DNA from: Streptomyces sp. MJM8645
GTDB lineage: Bacteria; Actinomycetota; Actinomycetes; Streptomycetales; Streptomycetaceae
Length of the DNA: 64,000 nucleotides
NCBI RefSeq assembly: GCF_001625365.1
Contig: NZ_LJJF01000001.1
Span: 7,285,620-7,349,619 of the forward strand
Reading direction: 5' to 3'
Position 1 is the stretch's first letter; each line of letters begins with the position of its first letter. The notes beneath the pieces are model-generated. The model was not told the DNA's origin. It ran no database searches and was given only the letters and a program-made list of their open reading frames with translations. The position numbers and the translations under genes were made by a program. This document shows, piece by piece, positions 53,221-61,584 of this stretch.

Positions 53221-54944
53221 CGGCCTTCCTGCCGTGTCACGGCGTCGTACCTGCCGGCCACGATCTGGCCGATGTTGTTGATCGACTCCGCGGTCGCGGT
53301 GTCGGAGGAGCTGTTCATGTAGTTGGAGTGGGAGTCCAGGGACAGGGACTTGCCGTCGGGGACCGCGAACCGGTTGGCGCCGAAGTCCTTGCTGGCCGGG
53401 TCCTGGCCGAACCAGAGCTGGTTGTCGGGGGCGAACGTCTCGTAGAGGTCGTCGGCGACGGGGCCCAGGACGGGGCCCAGGACCACGTCGGTGGCGACCC
53501 GGCCCTTGGCCGGCAGGTGGCTGACCGGGTCGTTCTCGGCGTCGCCGACCCACACGTGGTGGGGGTCGATGTGCAGTTGGGAGGCCTTGTCGGCGCCGGT
53601 GCCGGGGGAGCCGACCAGGATGATGTCGTCGGCGCCGGTGCCGCCGGGCAGCTGCGCGCCCAGGCCCACCGTGGTGGAGCCGTAGCTGTGGGCGAGGGCG
53701 ACCAGGTGCGCGGGCGCTCCCTCGTGGGTGGCGCGCAGTCCGGCCATGAACGTGTCGTAGGCGGCGCCGCCCTTGGCGGCGCGGTCGGTGCCCATCACCT
53801 CCAGGGGCCGGGGGTCCCCGTCGAGGACCTTCTCCAGTCCGGGCGGCGGGTCGTAGCCGAGCCAGATCATGGAGGCGACCTCGGCACCGGAGTCGGCGAT
53901 GTGGGCGGCGTTCCACACGTTCAGGGCCCGGTCGGCGTCCTTGCCGCCGACGGAGGACAGCTTGGTGCCCAGCCCCGGCACGTAGGCGCTGACGTTCTTC
54001 GCGGTGTCGGGGTTGCCGAAGGACAGGATGCCGCGGCCCTGGCCCTGTTCGCCGACGCCCAGCAGGAACGCGGGCGGCTGCCGGCCGTTCTGCACGTTCA
54101 GCTTGTCCCGGATCGCGCGGAAGCCCTCCAGTTTCTGCTTCTCGTCGTCCGACGGGTTCGGCTTGTGCTCGTAGGTGTCGATCAGGTGCGCCAGGTTGAG
54201 GCGGTTGGCCTGGTCGCGGGCGGTGGCGGGGATGCCGTCGCGCATGCCCAGCAGGTCGGGGTGGGCCTGGAGCAGGCGCTGCTGCTCGTCCGGGGTCAGG
54301 CCCTTCCACCAGGAGTTGACCTCGGTGGGGGCGGCGCCGGCGGCCGGCCAGCCGGCCGCCATCAGGCCGGTGCCGAGCTCGTCGACGGCCTTGCGGTCGG
54401 CGCCGGCCTGCGCCAGGTCCAGTCCGGTGCCGGTGCGGGCCCGCACCGTCAGGTCGTCCAGCAGCTTGGCGATCTTCTGGTCGGCGCCGTCGGCCTCGGT
54501 GACGGCGTGGGAGATGCGATCCGCCAGCGCCCTGGCCCGCTGCGGCGTGTCGTACCCGGGGTCGTGGCGTTCGGCCTGCGAGGGCGCCGGCCAGCTGACC
54601 GTGCCGTCCTCGGCGACCGTCAGCCCCGCGCCCTGCGCCTCCTGGAGGGCCTCCTTCAGCTTCGACTGCGCCAGCTGGAAGCTCTCCGAGGCCTCGCGCA
54701 GCAGCCCCGACACCGCCGACATCTCGGTGTGCGCGGCATCCAGGCGCCCGCTGGTGCGCTGCAGCGAGGCGTTGGCGGCGCCGGCCGCGGTGCCGACCCA
54801 CTGGCTGTTGAAGACGTGCTTGGTGACCTCGGTGTTCATCGCCTGGACGTGCTTGCCGAACGCGCCGGCCAGGGTGTCGTAGGCGCCGGCGGCGCCGGCC
54901 AGGCCGGACAGGTCCGCGTCGCGCAGCTGGGCCAGGGTGACCAT
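53217..54944 (-). CDS. WXG-like N-terminus plus DUF1023 alpha/beta-hydrolase
   Basis: A 575-aa protein. The first ~130 residues are a long helical segment with a W-x-G turn (SQWVGTAAGAAN, ~48), like WXG100 type VII secretion proteins. The C-terminal half is a DUF1023 alpha/beta-hydrolase with nucleophile elbow AHSYGS (Ser ~419) and a downstream DSHSNYMN near its expected His. No classical signal peptide exists, so type VII export is the natural inference, although no ESX machinery is in this window. It overlaps the WXG-like gene upstream by one base and the lipoprotein downstream by four. A secreted lipase/esterase or antibacterial effector is possible. Confidence 0.85.
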   Translation of the reverse strand: MVTLAQLRDADLSGLAGAAGAYDTLAGAFGKHVQAMNTEVTKHVFNSQWVGTAAGAANASLQRTSGRLDAAHTEMSAVSGLLREASESFQLAQSKLKEALQEAQGAGLTVAEDGTVSWPAPSQAERHDPGYDTPQRARALADRISHAVTEADGADQKIAKLLDDLTVRARTGTGLDLAQAGADRKAVDELGTGLMAAGWPAAGAAPTEVNSWWKGLTPDEQQRLLQAHPDLLGMRDGIPATARDQANRLNLAHLIDTYEHKPNPSDDEKQKLEGFRAIRDKLNVQNGRQPPAFLLGVGEQGQGRGILSFGNPDTAKNVSAYVPGLGTKLSSVGGKDADRALNVWNAAHIADSGAEVASMIWLGYDPPPGLEKVLDGDPRPLEVMGTDRAAKGGAAYDTFMAGLRATHEGAPAHLVALAHSYGSTTVGLGAQLPGGTGADDIILVGSPGTGADKASQLHIDPHHVWVGDAENDPVSHLPAKGRVATDVVLGPVLGPVADDLYETFAPDNQLWFGQDPASKDFGANRFAVPDGKSLSLDSHSNYMNSSSDTATAESINNIGQIVAGRYDAVTRQEGR

Positions 54945-55333
54945 CAGTTCACCGCCGGCGCGTAGGGCCCGGCGCCGGGCGCCTTGAGGGCGCCGGCGTT
55001 GCCCGAGTCGGTGCCGCGGTAGTTGCCCGCGGTCTGGCCCAGCTTCAGGCTCACCCCGTCCACCTCCGAGGCCAGCTTGTTCAGGCACTCCTCCCACGCC
55101 GCCGTGCAGGCGTGCAGCGACGCCCCGGTGCGCCAGCCCGACAGCGCCGCGACCGCCGTGTCGGAGGGCTCGTGGATGTGCTTGAGCTCGCCCGGCATCG
55201 CCTCACCGGTGTCCTTGGCGACCTTCGCCGCCGCGTCCAGGTCCGCCGGGTTCACCCCGAACAGCGGCCCGCCCGCCGGCGGACCGTAGGGCCCGTACAG
55301 GCCCGGCCCGTCGGAGCCCGCGTACGCGTTCAT
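54944..55333 (-). CDS. WXG100-like small protein
   Basis: A 129-aa acidic helical protein. After a Gly/Pro/Tyr-rich head (~20 residues), two helices flank a turn around ALSGWRTGASL; the C-terminal part SEVDGVSLKLGQTAGNYRGTD has the usual WXG100 end with YxxxD-like spacing (YRGTD). Proteins like it are secreted as heterodimers or guide larger effectors. It immediately precedes the hydrolase gene (TGATG overlap). Start ATG 55333 leads into MNAYAGS. I rate the WXG assignment moderate as sequence identity in this family is low. Confidence 0.75.
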   Translation of the reverse strand: MNAYAGSDGPGLYGPYGPPAGGPLFGVNPADLDAAAKVAKDTGEAMPGELKHIHEPSDTAVAALSGWRTGASLHACTAAWEECLNKLASEVDGVSLKLGQTAGNYRGTDSGNAGALKAPGAGPYAPAVN

Positions 55334-55611
55334 GGATCCCGTCCCCCCGCTGGTCGACCGACTGCTGTGCCCGCTTGGGGCCGCCCCGGGGCCCGCACCC
55401 GGGGCCGCGGCCGGGCTCGCGGCCGGGGTCCCGTGCGGGCATGCGAAACCGCACGCTTGTACGGTTCGCGTCGAAGCATGGCGAAAATAGCAGATCAGCC
55501 CACCGGCGCAGGCCCGGTGACGGCCTGGCGGCGGGCTTTCGGTGCCCGCGTCCCGGCGGTGGCGCCCCGTCACCCGGGCCCGGGTCGGGGCGGTCGGGCG
55601 GTGGCGCGGGT

Positions 55612-55809
55612 CTACGGCTGCGGTGGTCGGGCGGCGATGAAGACGAGTTCGCGGCCCGGCCGGTCGGGGGCGTCGCGGACCTCGCGCAGGATGAAGCCGT
55701 GTGCGGCCAAGTCCGCCTCCACCTCGCCGCGTTGGCGAAAGCGCAGGGTGGAGGTGGAGGTGGGCTGCTGCCCGTCGGCGGCGAACACGCAGGTCCGCCG
55801 GAAGGTCAC
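55612..55809 (-). pseudogene. C-terminal remnant of a SAM methyltransferase
   Basis: About 65 codons whose product looks like the end of a class I methyltransferase: TSTLRFRQRGEVEADLAAHG, then RDAPDRPGRELVFIAARP, the typical last strands of that family. The SAM-binding glycine loop and the rest of the protein are absent; upstream sequence belongs to the next gene (55833). It might also be expressed as a small protein from GTG 55809, but a deletion remnant is the simplest reading. Confidence 0.65.
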
Positions 55810-55832
55810 CGGGGCCGGCCCGGCCGGGCGGT

Positions 55833-56378
55833 TCAGGGGGTGGGGTCCGCCGGCCCGGCGGGGGAGGGCCAGGGGTGGGCGGGGTCCTCGGTGATCCGTA
55901 CCTGCTGCGGGGCGTTGCGGGGGAAGGTCCAGATCCGTCCCAGGGTGCTGGTGGCGGTCACCGTGGTGTCGTCGAGGGTGACGTCGGCGAACGGGTTGGA
56001 GGAGCAGGAGATCGCGAGCCACTCCAGGGTGTTCTCGTCGTCGTCGCGGGTCAGCGCGACCCAGCCGATGCTGCCGTGCTCGGACGCCTCGCCGGCGAGG
56101 GCGCGGCTGCCGGCGTGGGTGCTGGTGGCGAACGTCGTGTCGACGTCCGTCCAGTCGGTGGGGGTCCACGCGGTGGCCCGCAGCAGTTCCCCCCAACTCC
56201 ACTGCTGGGCCCGCGGGTCGTGGCGCCGGCCGGCGGGGGAGAACCGCATGAGCTGCATCACCGACAGTGACCCGTCGCCGAACATGATGAAGTCCCCGTG
56301 GGGCGCCTCGCGGGCGCGCCAGCGCTCATGGACCAGGCCGGACCGGGGTCGCGCGTCGTCAAAAGCCACGCCCGCCAT
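55833..56378 (-). CDS. Hypothetical protein, Trp-rich
   Basis: A 181-aa soluble protein I do not recognise. It starts MAGVAFDDARP and contains FIMFGDGSLSVMQLMRF, WSWGELLRATAWTPTDWTD and LAISCSSNPFADVTLDDTTV. The composition (balanced, C-ended codons) looks genuine. It lies between the methyltransferase remnant and, divergently, the PadR gene, whose operator (56485) is ~105 bp upstream of this start. It could be part of the PadR regulon. Confidence 0.65.
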   Translation of the reverse strand: MAGVAFDDARPRSGLVHERWRAREAPHGDFIMFGDGSLSVMQLMRFSPAGRRHDPRAQQWSWGELLRATAWTPTDWTDVDTTFATSTHAGSRALAGEASEHGSIGWVALTRDDDENTLEWLAISCSSNPFADVTLDDTTVTATSTLGRIWTFPRNAPQQVRITEDPAHPWPSPAGPADPTP

Positions 56379-56484
56379 GATCGCACCCGGCAGCGCCCCG
56401 GCAACGGCCGGGCCCGAACTCCCCTGCACCGCAAGGCCGGTGCGGCGCCGCGCCGCGGCGGGCGACTCGGACCACCCCTTCCAC

Positions 56485-56516
56485 ATACTCGGATCCGAGT
56501 AGTACGATCCGAGTAT
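56485..56516. promoter_or_regulatory. PadR operator: overlapping inverted repeats
   Basis: ATACTCGGATC (56485-56495) and GATCCGAGTAT (56506-56516) are a perfect 11-bp inverted repeat with a 10-bp spacer. Within it TACTCGGATCCGAGTA (56486-56501) is itself a perfect 16-bp palindrome. The site lies 50 bp before the PadR gene at 56566. Confidence 0.8.
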
Positions 56517-56565
56517 CACCAGCCCCGGCCCCGACCCGGGCCCCCGCGTGCGACCACGGAGTGCC

Positions 56566-57153
56566 ATGACCGCCAAACGACCCGCCAACCCCCTGGCCCT
56601 CGCCCTGCTCGGCCTGCTCCTCGAACAGCCCCTGCACCCCCACGCCATGGCCACCACCCTGCGCGAGCGCCACCTCGACCAGGCCTTCAAACTGACCACC
56701 GGTTCGCTCTACGACACGGTGCGCGCCCTGGCCCGCGACGGCTGGATCGAGGCCACCGACACCGAACAAGTCGGCGCGCGCCCCGCCCGCACCGTCTACC
56801 GCCACACCCCCCAGGGCCGCCAGTACTTCACCCAGTGGCTGGACGAACTCATCCGCGAACCCTCCCGCGAATACCCGAAATTCCTGTCCGCCGTCAGCTA
56901 CCTCGGCGCCCTGGGACCGCACCGCGCCGCCCAGGCCCTGCGCGAACGGGCCGCCGCCCTGCAGACCCGCATCACCGAGAGCGAACAGGCCCACCACAGC
57001 GCCACCCGCGAACACCACGCCCCCCGACTGTTCGTCATCGAGGCCGAGTACGCCCACGCCATGCTGCACGCCGAACGCCAATGGGTGCTGCGCACCGCCG
57101 AGGAGATCGAACAGGGCACCCTGGCCTGGCCGGAGGCCGCCCCCGATGCCTGA
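56566..57153 (+). CDS. PadR-family transcriptional regulator
   Basis: A 195-aa winged-helix regulator. LALALLGLLLEQPLHPHAMA, FKLTTGSLYDTVRALARDGWIE and the wing TVYRHTPQGRQYF form the PadR DNA-binding domain; a helical C-terminal region (~95-190) is for dimerisation and ligand response (PadR-s2 type). Its ATG 56566 lies just after a strong palindromic operator, so it probably represses itself and the overlapping monooxygenase gene (8-nt overlap). Inducers of such pairs are often aromatic compounds. Confidence 0.92.
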   Translation: MTAKRPANPLALALLGLLLEQPLHPHAMATTLRERHLDQAFKLTTGSLYDTVRALARDGWIEATDTEQVGARPARTVYRHTPQGRQYFTQWLDELIREPSREYPKFLSAVSYLGALGPHRAAQALRERAAALQTRITESEQAHHSATREHHAPRLFVIEAEYAHAMLHAERQWVLRTAEEIEQGTLAWPEAAPDA

Positions 57154-58864
57154 CACCCCCACACCCGCTCCCTTACCCGCCTCCGGCGCCGCGCCCGCCC
57201 CCGCGCCGGCCCGTACCGGACAGCGCCTACCCGCCGCCGAGGCCGCCGCAGCCACCGGAGCCGCCAGCGCCGCCGGGGCCGGCGACGCGGACGTCCTGGT
57301 CGTCGGCGCCGGCCCCGCCGGCCTGATGCTGGCCTGCGAACTGGCCCTGGCCCGCGTGCGCACCGTGCTCCTGGAACGCGACCCGTCCCCGCCCGGCTTC
57401 TGCCGCGGCTTCAATCTCAACGCCCGCAGCCTGGAACTGCTGGAACGCCGCGGCCTGGCCGAGCGCCTCCTCGCCGAAGGCCCCACCGTGGCGACCACCG
57501 CGTTCACCGCACAGGCCCGCCTCGACCTCGCCGCCATGCGCACCCGCCACCCCTACGTCCTGGGCATCGCCCAGACCAGGGTGGAGGAGATCCTCACCGA
57601 ACACGCCCGCCACCTGGGCGTGCGCATCCTGCGTGGCCACCGCCTGAGCGCCCTCGACCTCGACGACGACGGCGTCCACGCCCACACCGACACCCCCGAC
57701 GGCCCCGCGCTGCTGCGCGCCGGCTGGCTGGCCGGCTGCGACGGCGGCCGCAGCACCGTGCGCGGACTCGCCGCCATCGCCTTCCCCGGCACCCCCGCCC
57801 GCCGCTTCACCCTGCTCGCGGACGTGGTCCTGACCGACCCCCGGCAGATCCCCTTCGGCGTGAACACGGGCGAGAACGGCACCGTGTTCGCCATCCCCAG
57901 GCCCGGTTACGTCCGCCTGCTCACCGCCGACCCCCACCCGCCCCGGGACCGGCACGAACCGCTCACCCTGCCCCGCTTCCAGCAGGCACTGGACCACGCC
58001 CTGGGCCGCCGCGTCCCGATCGCCCGCGCCCACTGGCTGACCCGCTTCGGCGACGCCGCCCGCCTGGCCGAACGGCTGCGCCGGGGCCGGGTGCTGCTGG
58101 CCGGGGACGCCGCCCACATCCACCCGCCCGCCGGCGCCATCGGCGTCAACGCCGCCATCGACGACGCGATGAACCTCGGCTGGAAACTCGCCCTCGTCGC
58201 CCGCGGTCAAGCCCCCGAAACCCTCCTGGACACCTACCACAGCGAACGGCACGCGGCCGGCGCCAGGCTGCTGCGCAACACCCGCGCCCAGGCGCTGCTC
58301 GCCGGCGACGACGAGGAACTCGCGCCGGTGCGCGACCTGCTCGCCGAACTCGCGCAGGCCAAGGAGACGGCCGGCCCCCTGGCCGAGGAGATCACCGGCA
58401 TCGCCACCCGCTACCCGGCCCCCCACGGCAGCGGCCACCCCTGGGAGGGCGCGATGGTCCCGGACATCCCCCTGCAGCACGGCTCCCTGCAACACGGCAC
58501 TGTGCAGCACGGCACTGTGCAGCACGGCACTGTGCAAGACGGCACCCTCCAACACGGCGCCCTGATACCGCTGCTGGCCCGCACCGGCGCCGGCGCCCTG
58601 CTCCTGGAGGACACCACCGCGGCCGAGGCGCTGCGCGCGGCGGCCGCCCCCTGGGCGGACCGGGTGAGCGCGGCGACGGTGCGGCCCGGCGCCCTGCCCG
58701 ACACGCCCGCGGTGCTGGTGCGCCCGGACGGCCACGCCGCCTGGACCGCACCGCCCACCGCACCGCCCCGGGCCGCCGCCGAACAGCTGCGCGCGGCCCT
58801 GCACCTGTGGTTCGGGCCGGCGGCGGTGCCGGTGCCGGTGCCGGGGGCGCCCGGCCTCCCGTAG
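57146..58864 (+). CDS. FAD-dependent aromatic monooxygenase (PheA/TfdB type)
   Basis: A 572-aa class A flavin hydroxylase. An Ala/Pro-rich head (~50 residues) precedes GAGPAGLM (~54). The CDGGRSTVR block (~194) and GDAAHIHPPAGA (~321) give FAD and substrate-domain signatures. A thioredoxin-like C-terminal domain follows. At its start, residues ~443-472 contain six pentapeptide units of LQHGT/VQHGT type, encoded by 15-bp repeats (58472-58561), an in-frame expansion not seen in ordinary relatives. Co-transcribed with PadR; substrate is likely an aromatic or polyketide-type molecule, or a xenobiotic. Confidence 0.92.
   Translation: MPDTPTPAPLPASGAAPAPAPARTGQRLPAAEAAAATGAASAAGAGDADVLVVGAGPAGLMLACELALARVRTVLLERDPSPPGFCRGFNLNARSLELLERRGLAERLLAEGPTVATTAFTAQARLDLAAMRTRHPYVLGIAQTRVEEILTEHARHLGVRILRGHRLSALDLDDDGVHAHTDTPDGPALLRAGWLAGCDGGRSTVRGLAAIAFPGTPARRFTLLADVVLTDPRQIPFGVNTGENGTVFAIPRPGYVRLLTADPHPPRDRHEPLTLPRFQQALDHALGRRVPIARAHWLTRFGDAARLAERLRRGRVLLAGDAAHIHPPAGAIGVNAAIDDAMNLGWKLALVARGQAPETLLDTYHSERHAAGARLLRNTRAQALLAGDDEELAPVRDLLAELAQAKETAGPLAEEITGIATRYPAPHGSGHPWEGAMVPDIPLQHGSLQHGTVQHGTVQHGTVQDGTLQHGALIPLLARTGAGALLLEDTTAAEALRAAAAPWADRVSAATVRPGALPDTPAVLVRPDGHAAWTAPPTAPPRAAAEQLRAALHLWFGPAAVPVPVPGAPGLP
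58472..58561 (+). repeat. Six 15-bp units encoding xQHGx
   Basis: Six tandem units of 15 bp, reading (L/V)Q(H/D)G(S/T/A), within the FAD monooxygenase gene. Copies 3 and 4 are identical. Confidence 0.9.
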
Positions 58865-59022
58865 TGCCGCGCGGGGTCCGGGCGCTCCGGCGCTCCGGCC
58901 GTGTGCCGCCGGTGCGCCGCTGGGCGAACCGGCGGTGGTGCGCGAGGCGTTGACGGCGTCCGCGGCACAGGTGTCCGCTGTGCCGAGAGGCCCGTCCCGC
59001 CCGCCCGCCGTCCCGCCCGCCG

Positions 59023-59042
59023 GGGCAGCCCCGCGGCTGCCC
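59023..59042. terminator. Hairpin in the convergent gap
   Basis: GGGCAGCC-CCGC-GGCTGCCC, between the monooxygenase stop (58864) and the SDR stop (59106). Confidence 0.4.
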
Positions 59043-59105
59043 GGGGCGGCGGGTCGCCCGGGCCCGGGTACGGCCTGCGCGCGGTGCGGCCACCGGCTGG
59101 GGCCG

Positions 59106-59771
59106 CTACAGGTTGACGCCGCCGGTGACGTCGATCTTGGTGTCGGTGGTCCAGCGGGCGTCGTCGGAGGCGAGGAAGGCGACCGCGTCGGCGATGTCCG
59201 GTACCTGGCCGATCCGGCCGAGGGCGGTCAGGGCGGGGTTGCGTTCCAGGTTCGCCGGGTCGGCCAGCACGTCGGCGGTCATGTCGGTGCGGGTGAGTCC
59301 GGCGACGACGGAGTTGACGGTGATGTTGCGGGAGGAGATGTTGATGATCCGGCCGCTGTCGCGCAGCCGTGGCAGCACCCGCTGGGTGAGGAAGAGCGGC
59401 GCCTTGACGTTGACCGCGACCATCTCGTCGAACTCCTCGGGGGTGAGGACCTCGATCGGGCGCCCCATGAGGTTGAACCCGGCGTTGTGGACCAGGATGT
59501 CGATCGCCGCTTCCCCGTGCGCGCGCAGCCCGGCCGCCGGCCCGGCCATGAGGGTGTCCACGTCGCCGGGAACGCCCAGTTCGGCGTCCACGGTGAACGC
59601 CCGGCCGCCGGCCCCGGCGATGGCCGTGGCGCTCTCCTTCGCCGCCGCCTCGTTGCTGCCGTAGTGCACGGCGGCCAGGGCGCCGTCCCGGGCCGGGCGT
59701 TCGGCGATGCCCCGCCCGATGCCCCGGCTGGTGCCGGTGACCAGCGCGACCTTCCCGCCGAGGTCTCGCAT
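59106..59771 (-). pseudogene. SDR with in-frame loss of the catalytic Tyr-Lys
   Basis: A 221-aa reading frame from a short-chain dehydrogenase gene. TGTSRGIGRG, HNAGFN and the C-terminal SDDARWTTDTKIDVTGG are normal. But sequence runs from IINISS directly to RNITVNSV; the usual ~33 residues between them, with YxxxK and the following helix, are missing (junction ~59330). The catalytic Ser may remain, but the enzyme should be inactive. The ATG at 59771 has AGGGG 7 nt upstream; a GTG at 59777 is less likely. Frame and codon use are preserved, so it may be a recent deletion or an adapted non-catalytic protein. Confidence 0.8.
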
Positions 59772-59879
59772 GTCCACCCCTTGATCATGTTCCGCCGAGA
59801 CCCCACCGTCCGACCCGACAAGGTCGGACTCGCGCGAGTTTGACGTTCAGTCAGGCCACGCGGGGGTGACGCCCTTTCC

Positions 59880-59915
59880 CGGACACGGACACGGACACGG
59901 ACACGGACGCGGACG
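59880..59915. repeat. Hexanucleotide (GGACAC/GGACGC) repeat
   Basis: About six consecutive GGACAC-type units, in the gap upstream of the SDR remnant and downstream of the YbaK-like gene. Confidence 0.85.
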
Positions 59916-59975
59916 CGCACGCCTCGGCCCCAGGCCGGCGGGCCGTCGCCCGAGCCGGTCCCGCCACCGCCGGGC

Positions 59976-60539
59976 TCAGGCGGCCAGGCCGGGGAGGACC
60001 TCGGCGCCGGGCAGCCGGGCCGCCGCCCAGCCGGGGAGGATCAGCTTGCCCCGCCGCCGCCCGCTGCCGATGAGCACGTGCGGGGCGGCGGCCACCGCCT
60101 CGTCGACCAGCAGCGGCCAGCCGCCCGGCAGGCCGACGGCGGTGATGCCGCCGTACTCCATGCCGGTGGCGGCGACGGCGACGTCCACCGGCGCGAAGGA
60201 GGCCTTGCGCGCGCCCAGGTGCCTGCGCACGGCGGTGTTGACGTCCAGGCGGGTGTCGGCGCGCACCAGGCAGGCGGCCAGGGTGACGTCGCCGCCGCGT
60301 TTGGCGGCGACCACCACGCAGTTCGCGGAGAGCTCCAACGGCACGTCGTAGGCCTGGCAGAACACCGCGGTGTCCGCCTTGTCGGGGTCGGTGTCCACGT
60401 ACAGCACGGATCCGGCCCACCCGTGCGCGTCCGCGTTCGTCAAGGCGTCGGTGACGGGGGCGGCGAGGTCGTCGCAGACCTCGATCGCCGCGCGGACGAG
60501 GGTGAAGTTCCCAAACGGGGCGCGCACGTTCTCGTTCAT
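59976..60539 (-). CDS. YbaK/ProX-like aminoacyl-tRNA deacylase domain protein
   Basis: A 187-aa protein of the YbaK/aaRS-associated editing domain. Characteristic segments: VLYVDTDPDKADTAVFCQAYDV, CVVVAAKRGGDVTLAACLVRAD, RRHLGARKASFAPVD, then ATGMEYGGITAVGLPGGWPLLVD. Members hydrolyse mischarged tRNA (Cys-tRNA-Pro, Ala-tRNA-Pro) or related esters. It is longer at the N-terminus than E. coli YbaK, and divergent from the fructosamine kinase gene (118 bp). Confidence 0.87.
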   Translation of the reverse strand: MNENVRAPFGNFTLVRAAIEVCDDLAAPVTDALTNADAHGWAGSVLYVDTDPDKADTAVFCQAYDVPLELSANCVVVAAKRGGDVTLAACLVRADTRLDVNTAVRRHLGARKASFAPVDVAVAATGMEYGGITAVGLPGGWPLLVDEAVAAAPHVLIGSGRRRGKLILPGWAAARLPGAEVLPGLAA

Positions 60540-60657
60540 GAAACGGACTGTACCGCGCCCCCGGCAGGCCTGGCGCGGGCCCTGCCGCTGCCCCTGGGGC
60601 GGCGAAATCCGGTGCCAGCCGGAGTCGGTGGCGCCGGGCGCGGGGAAGGGGCCCGCC

Positions 60658-61545
60658 ATGGAAGATCTTGCACAGAACATCGATGAGGCGGCCGCCGGAC
60701 AGGACGGTCCGCCGCCGCACCTGCTCCCCGGCCCGCCGGCGCACGCGGTGCGCCTGGCCGGCGGCGCCGCGAACACCGTCTGGCTGGTCACCCTGGCCGA
60801 CGGCGGACGCATGGTGGTGAAATCCACCCCGGCACTGGCCCCCGACGCGTACGCGAAAGAGGCCCGGGGCCTGCAAGCCCTGCGCACCCACGGCGCCCTG
60901 CCGACCCCGCGGGTGCCGGCCCTGCACCCGGACGGCCTGGTCCTGGAAGCCCTCGAACAGCCGCCCGCGCACGACACCGCCTTCTGGGAACGCGCCGCAC
61001 ACGCGCTGGCCGGCCTGCACACCACCACCGGACAGCGCTTCGGCTGGGCCGAGGACGGCTGGCTCGGCCGCCTGGCACAGCGCAACCCCTGGACCCAGGA
61101 CGGACACGAGTTCTTCGCCCGCCACCGCCTGCTGCGCTACCTCGACGAACCCCTGGCACGCCAGGCACTCGGACCCCGGGGCCGCGCCGACCTGGAACGC
61201 ATCTGCAACCGGCTGCCCCAACTCCTCCCCGCCGCACCGCCCGTCCTCACCCACGGCGACCTGTGGCACGCCAACATCCTCGCCCGCCCGCACGCGGCAC
61301 CGGCGTTCATCGACCCGGCGGTGTGCTGGACATGGGCGGAGACGGACCTGAGCATGATGTTCTGCACCGGCGGCGTCCCCGCCCGCTTCTTCGACGCCTA
61401 CCGCGAACACCACCCCCTCACCGACGGCTGGCAGCACCGCATGCGACTGCTCCACCTGCGCGAACAGCTCAGCTGCGCCGCCCACTTCGGCGCACGCGAC
61501 GGCCACACCGGCGACCTCCTCGACGTGCTGCGCACCTACCGGTAG
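60658..61545 (+). CDS. Fructosamine/ketosamine 3-kinase family protein
   Basis: A 295-aa aminoglycoside-phosphotransferase-like kinase that repairs glycated amines. VRLAGGAANTVWLVTLADGGRMVVKS is the nucleotide lobe, HGDLWHANIL the catalytic loop and FIDPAVCWTWAETDLSMM the metal-binding site, which follows the FN3K form DPAVYYGxxExDLAM. AAGGG precedes the ATG. Convergent with the cupin gene, 39 bp apart. Confidence 0.9.
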   Translation: MEDLAQNIDEAAAGQDGPPPHLLPGPPAHAVRLAGGAANTVWLVTLADGGRMVVKSTPALAPDAYAKEARGLQALRTHGALPTPRVPALHPDGLVLEALEQPPAHDTAFWERAAHALAGLHTTTGQRFGWAEDGWLGRLAQRNPWTQDGHEFFARHRLLRYLDEPLARQALGPRGRADLERICNRLPQLLPAAPPVLTHGDLWHANILARPHAAPAFIDPAVCWTWAETDLSMMFCTGGVPARFFDAYREHHPLTDGWQHRMRLLHLREQLSCAAHFGARDGHTGDLLDVLRTYR

Positions 61546-61584
61546 CGCGGCCGCCCGTCCGGCCCGGCGCCCGCTGCGCCGTCC

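Noticed and set aside
59775..59777. GTG start for the SDR at 59777
   Set aside because: The AGGGG site is only 1 nt away; ATG 59771 has correct spacing.
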